From Gammaproteobacteria bacterium (lineage in GTDB: Bacteria; Pseudomonadota; Gammaproteobacteria; Arenicellales; Poriferihabitantaceae), in the NCBI GenBank assembly GCA_026708585.1, contig JAPOUQ010000046.1, positions 1 through 47,151 on the forward strand: 47,151 nt of DNA, read 5' to 3'. Positions within the stretch are counted from its first letter, which is position 1; the number at the start of each line of letters is the position of its first letter. The notes beneath the pieces were generated by a model. It made no database searches, was not told where the DNA came from, and saw nothing but the letters and a program-made list of their open reading frames with translations. Of the stretch, positions 1 to 7,203 are shown in pieces. Made by a program: the position numbers and the translations under genes.

Positions 1-101
1 ATAGGAATTATCGGTTCAAGAATTTGAACGATGTGCAAACATCCAATGGCTGAAATATTCCGAGCATCAATATTGAAACGAATTAGAAGATACTTTATGC
101 A

Positions 102-296
102 ATGTCAAATCAATACTACAAAACAATAAAGAATCTGGAAGATATGAAAATCTCTAGACAATATATTTTGGGTTGGGCCAGCGGCTATTTAGGTAATCCT
201 GAGATTGAAGAGCAACGCATTACAGAAGCTTGGCAAGCCGGCTATGAAGACGGAAAGAACGGCTCGACTGAAGAGGCCGAAAATTGGAAGGAATAA
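102..296 (+). CDS. small hypothetical protein, 64 aa
   Basis: A short acidic protein that I cannot assign to a named family. It has a glycine- and aromatic-rich core (GWASGYLG near residue 24) and a second half ending in WQAGYEDGKNG. That spacing of W, GY and DG loosely recalls ribosome-modulation-factor-like small proteins, but the resemblance is too weak for a function. No signal peptide or membrane segment is visible. It starts with ATG, without a clear Shine-Dalgarno sequence. It lies upstream of the dsr cluster on the same strand and is followed by a convergent small gene. Confidence 0.5.
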   Translation: MSNQYYKTIKNLEDMKISRQYILGWASGYLGNPEIEEQRITEAWQAGYEDGKNGSTEEAENWKE

Positions 297-373
297 CTCG
301 TTTGATGTTTTGTTCATCTACGAATTGAAAACATCATTTGCCGATTTGGATGCTTGATCAAAGAAAAATCCTG

Positions 374-577
374 TCAGCGATTCGAACCTTTTTCAATGTG
401 CGCGAGGTCAACTAGACGGTTAGCAAGTGCATTATATTTATCCTGATATTCCGATAACTCATTTCCGCAATTGGCAGCATAATAATTCTCAAAATCTATG
501 CCATTGGATTTCTCAATCCTCATGAACTTTTTCTGCATCTGGATTAATTCCTTGATCAGTTTTTGTTTCTCACTCAT
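374..577 (-). CDS. small conserved-looking hypothetical protein, 67 aa
   Basis: A highly charged, mostly helical 67-residue protein with two amphipathic stretches (LIKELIQMQKKFMRIE and the C-terminal YNALANRLVDLAH). It has one cysteine in an ENYYAANCGNEL segment between them. There is no signal peptide or membrane span. Its strand is opposite to dsrA and it is divergent from it, so the 287-bp gap to dsrA may serve both directions. I do not recognise the family. The regular helical pattern and good codon usage argue for a real gene. Its position beside dsr suggests, but does not show, a sulfur-related role. Confidence 0.5.
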   Translation of the reverse strand: MSEKQKLIKELIQMQKKFMRIEKSNGIDFENYYAANCGNELSEYQDKYNALANRLVDLAHIEKGSNR

Positions 578-691
578 TGGGATAATTTTTGTCGGTTATT
601 GGAAAGATTGCTGGTAAGGCTAACACAGGTTGAACTTTCATTCAAAAATATGCGTGATATACTTTGATCGGCTGATTGATATTCGTCCATA

Positions 692-736
692 CCCCGATAG
701 GGATAGATTTTACTTGATAACCTATCCTATTAGGGG
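692..736. promoter_or_regulatory. imperfect inverted repeat upstream of dsrA
   Basis: The arm CCCCGATAGGGATAG (692-706) is mirrored by CTATCCTATTAGGGG (722-736). They pair over almost all positions, with one gap and one mismatch, around a 15-nt centre. It lies about 130 bp before the dsrA start in the divergent intergenic region. It could be an operator for a dimeric regulator or an RNA hairpin in the dsr leader. I saw no convincing sigma-70 promoter overlapping it. Confidence 0.45.
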
Positions 737-864
737 GCTAGAGTCGATAGCAAGTTGGAATTTAAAATAGTTGAAAAAGTCTCAAACCAAAGGGAAATTA
801 GTAAGTGAGGCTGATAACAGGGAAGAAATGCAGAAAATCCAAAAAACACACAAGGGGATAGAAT

Positions 865-2133
865 ATGAGCGATAGTCGCGATAAATTCCATGTTACGCCA
901 ATGCTCGACGAACTTGAGTCTGGTCCGTGGCCGAGTTTCATATCGGGAATCAAGAACCTTAGAGATAAGCATCCCGATCAACGCATTAACGGCGTTGCCA
1001 ATGATCTTTTGGGTCAGTTGGAGCATTCGTACGAAACTCGAAAGGGTTATTGGAAGGGCGGAACAGTTAGTGTGTTTGGATATGGTGCTGGCATCATCCC
1101 CCGCTTTTCGGAAGTTGGTCAACAATTCCCAGATTCCAAAGAATTTCATACCCTGAGAGTACAGCCACCTGCCGGTAATCATTACTCCACTGACATGCTC
1201 CGACAACTTGGCGAAAGTTGGGAACGTTGGGGTTCCGGTCTTGTAACTTTTCATGGTCAAACTGGGAATATCATGTTCATCGGTGCGACTACCGAAAACA
1301 CCCAACACTTCTTTGACGAAATTAATGATTATGGTTTTGACTTGGGTGGAGCAGGTCCTTGTGTTCGAACTGCTATGTCCTGTGTCGGAGCGGCACGGTG
1401 TGAACAATCCTGCACCAACGAGCATCGATTGCAAAGAGAATTGGTTAACAATTTCACTGATGATGTCCACCGGCCCGCACTGCCATACAAATTCAAATTC
1501 AAGATCTCGGGTTGCCCAAACGATTGCACGAACTCAATTGAACGTGCAGATTTTGCGGTGATCGGTACTTGGCGCGATGACATCAAGGTTGATGAAGACC
1601 AAGTAACAAACTTCATTCAGAACAAAGGTCGGCAATATGTCATTGACAATGTGATTACCCGTTGTCCAAGCAACTGTATGACCTTAACTGATGATGATAA
1701 ACTGGAAATCGACAATCGCAACTGTGTGAAATGCATGCATTGCTTGAATGTTATGAACCGAGCATTATCACCCGGTGATGATCGGGGGGTTACGATACTG
1801 GTCGGTGGTAAGCGGACTCTTAAAATCGGAGATTTGATGGGTACGGTTATTGTCCCCTTCATGAAACTAGAGACCGATGATGATTATGAAAAAATTGTCG
1901 AGATCGCCGAGAACATTATCGATTTTTGGGCTGAAAATGGCCTCGAACACGAACGATGTGGTGAAATGATTGAACGAATTGGCCTCGTCAACTTCCTAGA
2001 AGGCGTTGAACTTGATGTTGATCCAAACATGATTGCACACCCACGAGAGAGTTCTTATGTACGCATGGACGGATGGGATGAAGAGGCTGAGAAATGGTTT
2101 GAGCGAAAGCGGGTTGCCGCTCAGGGAGGGTAG
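865..2133 (+). CDS. dsrA: reverse dissimilatory sulfite reductase, alpha subunit DsrA
   Basis: Alpha subunit of the cytoplasmic siroheme [4Fe-4S] reductase. In sulfur oxidisers it runs in reverse, taking DsrC-bound persulfide sulfur to sulfite. The protein has 422 residues, close to the family norm. The siroheme/cluster-binding cysteines are visible as Cys173-x5-Cys179 and Cys217-x3-Cys221. An inserted ferredoxin domain has Cys267, Cys271, Cys287, Cys290 and Cys293. The ATG at 865 follows an AAGGGG ribosome-binding site at 852-857. It is the first gene of a long plus-strand dsr cluster. Order and partner genes fit the oxidative (rDsr) type rather than a sulfate reducer, because dsrEFH and dsrL are present. 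Confidence 0.97.
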   Translation: MSDSRDKFHVTPMLDELESGPWPSFISGIKNLRDKHPDQRINGVANDLLGQLEHSYETRKGYWKGGTVSVFGYGAGIIPRFSEVGQQFPDSKEFHTLRVQPPAGNHYSTDMLRQLGESWERWGSGLVTFHGQTGNIMFIGATTENTQHFFDEINDYGFDLGGAGPCVRTAMSCVGAARCEQSCTNEHRLQRELVNNFTDDVHRPALPYKFKFKISGCPNDCTNSIERADFAVIGTWRDDIKVDEDQVTNFIQNKGRQYVIDNVITRCPSNCMTLTDDDKLEIDNRNCVKCMHCLNVMNRALSPGDDRGVTILVGGKRTLKIGDLMGTVIVPFMKLETDDDYEKIVEIAENIIDFWAENGLEHERCGEMIERIGLVNFLEGVELDVDPNMIAHPRESSYVRMDGWDEEAEKWFERKRVAAQGG

Positions 2134-2137
2134 AAGA

Positions 2138-3214
2138 ATGAATCTTCAGGAAATGAGACGGCCAATCGAGTCGGGATGTCCAGATGGAATGCAGTATATG
2201 CATCCGTCAATGATTCGAAACTTTGGGCAGTGGAGATATCACGAACACCCACGACCGGGGGTACTAGTCCATCACGCCGAGAGTGGGGAGTCAGTCTGGA
2301 CTGTGAAAGCCGGTACACAGCGTATTCTAGATGTTTACACATTGAGAAAGCTTTGTGATATTGGAGATAAATATGGTGATGGCCATGTGCGGTTTACTAT
2401 CCGTAGTAATATCGAATACATGGTAGACCGTGAAGAGAAAGTCGAACCGTTGATTGAAGCTTTGGAGAAAGAAGGCTTCGTAGTTGGGGGAACAGCGAAT
2501 TCGGTGGCATTCATTTCACACACCCAGGGTTGGTTGCATTGTGATATACCCGGTACCGATGCATCTGGAGTTGTCAAAGCAATGATGGACGAATTGATTG
2601 ACGAATTTAAACATTGCCGGATGCCAAATCGTGTGCATATCACCACCTCCTGCTGTCAGATCAACTGTGGTGGACAAGGCGATATTGCGATTAATGTCCA
2701 ACATACAAAACCTCCAAAGATCAATCACTCACTGGTTGCGAATGTATGCGAGCGTCCATCCGTCGTTGCACGCTGTCCGGTCGCGGCAATTCGTCCTGCA
2801 ATGGTCGATGGTAAACCGAGTCTCGAAGTTGATGAGAAAAAATGCATTTGCTGTGGAGCTTGTTATCCACCTTGCCCACCGATGCAGATCAATGATCCCG
2901 AGCATTCCAAATTGGCGATCTGGGTAGGTGGTAACCACTCCAATGCTCGCAGTAAGCCAAGTTTTCAGAAGTTGGTTGCGGGTGGTGTTCCAAATAATCC
3001 TCCGCGTTGGCCTGAAGCAACTGCTATTGTCAAGAAGATCCTCAAAACCTATCAGCAAGATGCAAAGGACTGGGAGCGCGTCAATGAGTGGATTGATCGA
3101 ATTGGGTGGCCAAGATTTTTCGAATTGACCGGTTTGCCTTTTACTAAGTATCACATTGACAACTGGCGTGGGTCAAGAAAAAGCCTTAACTCATCCACTC
3201 ATATCCGCTTCTGA
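2138..3214 (+). CDS. dsrB: reverse dissimilatory sulfite reductase, beta subunit DsrB
   Basis: Catalytic beta subunit partner of DsrA in the alpha2-beta2 reductase. With the ATG at 2138 the protein has 358 residues. That start sits 4 nt after the dsrA stop behind a GGGAGGG ribosome-binding site. A longer reading frame begins inside dsrA but is not needed. The sulfite reductase motif CCQINC is at residues 172-177. The ferredoxin-like domain follows, with CICCGACYPPC (Cys236-Cys246). The N-terminal half carries the expected GVLVHHAESG and RFTIRSNIEYM segments. Tight spacing indicates translation coupled with dsrA. Confidence 0.97.
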   Translation: MNLQEMRRPIESGCPDGMQYMHPSMIRNFGQWRYHEHPRPGVLVHHAESGESVWTVKAGTQRILDVYTLRKLCDIGDKYGDGHVRFTIRSNIEYMVDREEKVEPLIEALEKEGFVVGGTANSVAFISHTQGWLHCDIPGTDASGVVKAMMDELIDEFKHCRMPNRVHITTSCCQINCGGQGDIAINVQHTKPPKINHSLVANVCERPSVVARCPVAAIRPAMVDGKPSLEVDEKKCICCGACYPPCPPMQINDPEHSKLAIWVGGNHSNARSKPSFQKLVAGGVPNNPPRWPEATAIVKKILKTYQQDAKDWERVNEWIDRIGWPRFFELTGLPFTKYHIDNWRGSRKSLNSSTHIRF

Positions 3215-3234
3215 TTACCTGTATCAATTGAATC

Positions 3235-3627
3235 ATGAAGTTTGCAGTCCTTGTCAACGAGGGTCCCTATACGCATCAGGCGAGTGATAGCGCGTTCAAT
3301 TTTACTCAAGCAGCACTTGAACAGGGACATCAGGTGATTCGGGTCTTTTTCTACCACGATGGAGTGAACAATGGAACTCGTCTGACGACTCCGCCTCAGG
3401 ATGATCGACATATCACTAACCGATGGAGTCAGTTAGCGCAAGAACATGATCTGGATCTGGTAGTTTGCGTAGCTGCTGCACAGCGCCGTGGTATTGTTGA
3501 TGAGGATGAACAAAAGCGCCATAACAAAGATGTCAACAACATCGCTGATGGGTTTCGAATTTCGGGTCTTGGTCAGTTAATTGAAGCGGGCATCCAAGCT
3601 GATCGCCTTGTTACATTCGGCGATTGA
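3235..3627 (+). CDS. dsrE: sulfurtransferase subunit DsrE (TusD-like)
   Basis: One of three subunits of the cytoplasmic hexameric DsrE2F2H2 sulfur carrier, which receives sulfur from TusA and passes it to DsrC. It has 130 residues with the DsrE fold (MKFAVLVNEGPY start). The persulfide-carrying cysteine falls at Cys78 in VVCVAAAQRRG, the position expected for active DsrE. It is followed by dsrF and dsrH. Presence of dsrEFH is the accepted marker of sulfur-oxidising rather than sulfate-reducing Dsr systems. Confidence 0.96.
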   Translation: MKFAVLVNEGPYTHQASDSAFNFTQAALEQGHQVIRVFFYHDGVNNGTRLTTPPQDDRHITNRWSQLAQEHDLDLVVCVAAAQRRGIVDEDEQKRHNKDVNNIADGFRISGLGQLIEAGIQADRLVTFGD

Positions 3628-3659
3628 TTATCAAATAAACGTTAACATTTGGGATAGTC

Positions 3660-4085
3660 GTGAGCGAAGAACTGCAATCTGGTATTGTCAAGAAATTTCT
3701 CTATATCAATCGAAGAGCACCTCATGGCACAAATTATGCCCAGGAAGGACTTGAGGTTGCTTTGATTGGTGCAGCCTTTGATCAAGATGTTGCCATGGCC
3801 TATCTAGATGATGGTGTTTTTCAACTCAAAACTGGGCAAGATACCAAAACCATTGGCACCAAGAATTTCAGCGCAACTTATCGTGTTCTGGGCGATTATG
3901 ATGTCAAACGTGTGTATGTCGAACGCGAATCTCTGGAGTGTCGGGGACTGTCAGAAGGTGATCTAATGCCTTTGGTTTATGAAGACGAAGACAATGATTG
4001 GGAGGAAAAGCCTCTGATTCATATTGTTAGTGCAGAGGAAATGCAGCAAATCATAGATGAGTCAGATGTACTCATAAATTTCTGA
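3660..4085 (+). CDS. dsrF: sulfurtransferase subunit DsrF (TusC-like)
   Basis: Second subunit of the DsrEFH sulfur relay complex. It has 141 residues and uses a GTG start at 3660, since no ATG lies near the expected N-terminus (SGIVKKFLYINRRAPHGT). The domain shows the family pattern LEVALIGAAFDQDVAMAYLDDGVF and ends in the usual SAEEMQQIIDESDVLINF region. DsrF is not known to carry the essential cysteine and is mainly structural in the hexamer. It is separated from dsrE by 32 nt and from dsrH by 13 nt. Confidence 0.95.
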   Translation: MSEELQSGIVKKFLYINRRAPHGTNYAQEGLEVALIGAAFDQDVAMAYLDDGVFQLKTGQDTKTIGTKNFSATYRVLGDYDVKRVYVERESLECRGLSEGDLMPLVYEDEDNDWEEKPLIHIVSAEEMQQIIDESDVLINF

Positions 4086-4098
4086 GGCATATCTGAAG

Positions 4099-4401
4099 AT
4101 GTTACATATCGTTAATAAATCCCCTTTTGAAAAGAACAGTTTGGAGAGTTGTGCACGTTTGTCAAAGTCTGGTTCCTGCATATTGCTGATTGAAGATGGA
4201 GTATATGGCGCATTAGTCGATAGTGAAACAAACGAGATGATTCAGTCCTGCCTTAGAGATCGAAGTGTGTACGTTCTTGGGGAAGACATACAGGCGCGAG
4301 GTATCCAGAGAGAACAACTCGTGATGGGTATTGAGGTGGTTGATTATGCTGGATTTGTAAAGCTTACTGTTGAACACGATAAAGTACAATCTTGGCTGTA
4401 A
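4099..4401 (+). CDS. dsrH: sulfurtransferase subunit DsrH (TusB-like)
   Basis: Third subunit of the DsrEFH complex, 100 residues. It starts with MLHIVNKSPF and has a cysteine at position 18, close to the conserved N-terminal cysteine of DsrH/TusB. The mid part (CILLIEDGVYGA) fits the family. It likely helps dock DsrC, whose gene is next. An 83-bp gap separates it from dsrC, a little longer than other gaps in the cluster. Confidence 0.94.
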   Translation: MLHIVNKSPFEKNSLESCARLSKSGSCILLIEDGVYGALVDSETNEMIQSCLRDRSVYVLGEDIQARGIQREQLVMGIEVVDYAGFVKLTVEHDKVQSWL

Positions 4402-4484
4402 ATGAATACACACTGTGGCAATTTCTCTGATTGATGTGCACAATCTATAAACCCAACATTTAAACAATTTTTTCGGAGTGATAA

Positions 4485-4817
4485 ATGACACTAGAAATCA
4501 ATGGTCAATCCTTTGAGACCGATGAAGAGGGATATCTTGCAAACCTGTCTGACTGGAGTGCTGAACTGGCTGAAGCCATGGCGCAACAGGACGGATGTGA
4601 TCTAACTGAAAATCACTGGGAGGTCGTCAACTTTCTACGAGAGTATTACGATGAATACCAGATTGCCCCAGCAGTCAGAGTTTTGACCAAAGCAATTGGT
4701 AAAAGGCTAGGTAAAGATAAGGGTAATAGCAGATATCTGTATGAGTTGTTTCCTTACGGACCAGCAAAACAGGCTTGCAAATATGCAGGTTTGCCGAAGC
4801 CTACTGGCTGCGTATAA
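4485..4817 (+). CDS. dsrC: sulfur carrier protein DsrC
   Basis: Small cytoplasmic protein of 110 residues that carries sulfur to DsrAB and, as trisulfide, delivers electrons to DsrMKJOP. Both redox cysteines of the flexible C-terminal arm are present. The penultimate Cys109 and Cys98 are separated by ten residues, as in true DsrC and unlike TusE, which has only the last one. The ATG at 4485 follows a CGGAGTG ribosome-binding site. It is placed between dsrH and dsrM, as in other sulfur oxidisers. Confidence 0.97.
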   Translation: MTLEINGQSFETDEEGYLANLSDWSAELAEAMAQQDGCDLTENHWEVVNFLREYYDEYQIAPAVRVLTKAIGKRLGKDKGNSRYLYELFPYGPAKQACKYAGLPKPTGCV

Positions 4818-4921
4818 GGTTCGGAATCATGGTTAACAATTGATCGCAGTGTTGTAGTTGGGCTTTGATTCAGAGCTGGATAATTTGGTTGTGCAATACT
4901 CCTCTTACCAGCTACTTTCAA

Positions 4922-4950
4922 CTGAACAGGCCATTATCTGTTCGGTTCAG
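4922..4950 (+). other. possible RNA hairpin between dsrC and dsrM
   Basis: GAACAG (4924-4929) can pair with CTGTTC (4938-4943), and alternatively CTGAAC (4922-4927) with GTTCAG (4945-4950). A short run of T (4954-4958) follows. This 147-bp gap is the widest in the early dsr cluster. The structure could be an attenuator or processing site that lets dsrC be made in excess. Evidence is only the inverted repeat. Confidence 0.3.
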
Positions 4951-4964
4951 CGGATTTTTCAACC

Positions 4965-5681
4965 GTGTCGATCGTAACCTATTTGTATGCTGGGGCGTTC
5001 TATTTTGCAACGTTAATTTTGGTTTTAGGTGTTACCCGTAAAATCGTGATTTACGCTCGAACTCCTGCGCCATACAAAATTCCTACCACACCTGCACCCA
5101 CTACCAAACTTGGTGTAGTGGGCCGTATGTTTCGTGAGACGGTATTGTTTGAAAGCTTATTTAAAGCCAGCAAATGGACTTGGATATTTGGCTGGATTTT
5201 CCATTTTGCGTTGTTGATTGTAGTGATTCGGCATTTACGTTATTTCACAGAACCAGTGTGGGTATGGGTTACGATTCTTTCTCCGTACGGTGTGTATGCA
5301 GGTTGGGCTATGTTGTTTGGGCTTTCAGGTTTATGGGGGCGACGTTTCTTTGTGGATCGAGTACGTTATATCTCTGCCCCTTCCGATCACCTAATGCTGA
5401 TACTGTTACTGGCAATCGTCAGCACAGGACTCATGATGAAGTATGTTTGGCATACGGACATCGTTGCAGTCAAGGCTTTTTTTCTGGGTCTGATGAGATT
5501 TGATCTGACTCCATTGCCAAGCGATCCCCTGTTGCTAATACACTTGGGCTTGGTCGTGGTTCTGATGACGATCTTCCCGGTTAGTAAGCTGTTGCATGCA
5601 CCTGGGGTGTTTTTCAGTCCCACACGAAATCAAGTTGACAATTCTCGTGAATTTGGACATCAGGGTATCCAGTCATCATGA
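4965..5681 (+). CDS. dsrM: membrane cytochrome b subunit DsrM
   Basis: Heme-b integral membrane subunit of the DsrMKJOP complex, related to NarI, which exchanges electrons with quinones. The 238-residue protein has about five hydrophobic spans. It starts with GTG at 4965 (MSIVTYLYAGAFYFATLIL), the only fitting start. Histidines that could ligate heme are visible in GWIFHFALLIVVIRHLRYF and in the last spans (LLLIHLGLV, KLLHAPG). Its stop overlaps the dsrK start by 4 nt (ATGA), which implies coupled translation. Confidence 0.95.
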   Translation: MSIVTYLYAGAFYFATLILVLGVTRKIVIYARTPAPYKIPTTPAPTTKLGVVGRMFRETVLFESLFKASKWTWIFGWIFHFALLIVVIRHLRYFTEPVWVWVTILSPYGVYAGWAMLFGLSGLWGRRFFVDRVRYISAPSDHLMLILLLAIVSTGLMMKYVWHTDIVAVKAFFLGLMRFDLTPLPSDPLLLIHLGLVVVLMTIFPVSKLLHAPGVFFSPTRNQVDNSREFGHQGIQSS

Positions 5682-7171
5682 AAGCCGAGTTTACCATTCC
5701 AGTTGTTACCAATATTCCAACCATACCGTCGGTGGTTGATGGAACGATGGCTCACAGCCGTCCTTTTGTTGCCAAATCTGATCATCAAAGTGCTTTGGGA
5801 TTTCCAGAAGAATTGGTTGAGGACTGGCATGACCGAGCACTTGAGAAAATGAAGGAATTGCTCGGTAAATACCGGTCCCTGCAAGTATTCATGGATAGTT
5901 GCGTCAAATGTGGAGCTTGTACCGATAAATGTCATTATTTTTTGGGTACATCTGATCCCAAGAATATGCCGGTCGCTCGACAGGACTTGATGCGTAAGGT
6001 GTATAGACGGTATTTTACCTTCGCAGGAAAGTACTTTCCTTGGCTGGTTGGTGCGATCGATTTGACTCGAGAAGTGCTCGAGGATTGGTATAGTTACTAT
6101 CACCAATGCTCAGAATGTCGCCGTTGTTCAGTCTATTGTCCCTACGGAATCGATACTGCTGAAATCACTATGGCCGGTCGTGAAATTCTAGCTAGCGTTG
6201 GCATTGGACAAAAATACTCGAATGAGATTATAGGCAAGGTTTTTAAAATCGGCAACAATCTCGGTTTGCCCGAACCTGCCATGGCCGATACACTGCTCGA
6301 TCTTGAAGAGGAAATCAAGGAAGATACTGATATTGATGTGCGTTTGCCGCTAGATGATGCAGATGCAGAAGTTCTACTTGTTACCCCTTCAGCGGATTTC
6401 TTTGCTGAACCGCATGTAGATGGATTGATCGGATATGCCAAGGTCTTTCATCAGGCAGGGATTCCTTGGACTCTGAGCTCTCATGCTTCAGAAGCGGCAA
6501 ATTTTGGGTTGTTTATTGGCAATGATGAGAGCATGCAGAAAGTTGCAATGCGGATACGAGAGGCGGCACTTGAACTCGGAGTGAAACGGATAATTGTTGG
6601 AGAGTGTGGACATGCGTGGCGTGTCGCTTACAGTTACTGGAATACGTTGATTGGCCCGTTTGACTTTCTCGATCCAAATTATCCAGCCCCCCAGCATATC
6701 TGTGAGGCAACTTATGATCTTATTGAAGCGGGTGCACTCAAATTTGACAAAGAACAGAACGATGACAAGGTGGTCACTTTTCATGATTCATGCAACGTCT
6801 CACGTGGATCGAGAATGGGAAATGTACCCGGCGGTCAGTTCATTATCCCACGAGCCTTGATCAAGGCATCCTGTAACCATTTCATCGATATGCGCGAGGA
6901 TAGTATCCGTGAAGGTACCTACTGTTGTGGAGGTGGGGGAGGACTCTTGACCGATGATCTGACCGAATTGCGTGTCAAGGGTGCATTACCACGAGTGCAA
7001 GCTTTGCATGAGGTGATTGAACAGTATCAAGTTACCCATATGGCCGCCATTTGTGCAATCTGCAAGAGTCAGTTCACTAAGGTTCTTCCGTTTTACAGTT
7101 TGGGCATGGACATGATCATCAGCGTTCATCAATTGGTTGGTGATGCGCTTGTAATGGGTAGAGAGCAGTAA
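5678..7171 (+). CDS. dsrK: iron-sulfur catalytic subunit DsrK
   Basis: Cytoplasmic HdrD-like subunit of DsrMKJOP, thought to handle the DsrC disulfide or trisulfide. It has 497 residues. Two ferredoxin clusters are seen: CVKCGACTDKC (Cys75-Cys85) and CSECRRCSVYC (Cys144-Cys154). The second half carries CCG-type motifs for a noncubane [4Fe-4S] site: VGECGHAW, FHDSCNVSRGSR, TYCCGGGGGLL and AAICAICKSQF. The ATG overlaps the dsrM stop. All expected cysteine motifs are present, so the protein should be active. Confidence 0.96.
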   Translation: MKAEFTIPVVTNIPTIPSVVDGTMAHSRPFVAKSDHQSALGFPEELVEDWHDRALEKMKELLGKYRSLQVFMDSCVKCGACTDKCHYFLGTSDPKNMPVARQDLMRKVYRRYFTFAGKYFPWLVGAIDLTREVLEDWYSYYHQCSECRRCSVYCPYGIDTAEITMAGREILASVGIGQKYSNEIIGKVFKIGNNLGLPEPAMADTLLDLEEEIKEDTDIDVRLPLDDADAEVLLVTPSADFFAEPHVDGLIGYAKVFHQAGIPWTLSSHASEAANFGLFIGNDESMQKVAMRIREAALELGVKRIIVGECGHAWRVAYSYWNTLIGPFDFLDPNYPAPQHICEATYDLIEAGALKFDKEQNDDKVVTFHDSCNVSRGSRMGNVPGGQFIIPRALIKASCNHFIDMREDSIREGTYCCGGGGGLLTDDLTELRVKGALPRVQALHEVIEQYQVTHMAAICAICKSQFTKVLPFYSLGMDMIISVHQLVGDALVMGREQ

Positions 7172-7203
7172 CAGCACAAGAGACAAAAAATGAGGAACAA
7201 ATA

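Noticed and set aside
730-1470. Large minus-strand open frame across the start of dsrA
   Set aside because: It is a shadow of dsrA; its translation has no family features and dsrA is certain.
2033-2137. Longer dsrB beginning inside dsrA
   Set aside because: The conserved DsrB start MNLQEMRRPI at 2138 has its own strong ribosome-binding site.
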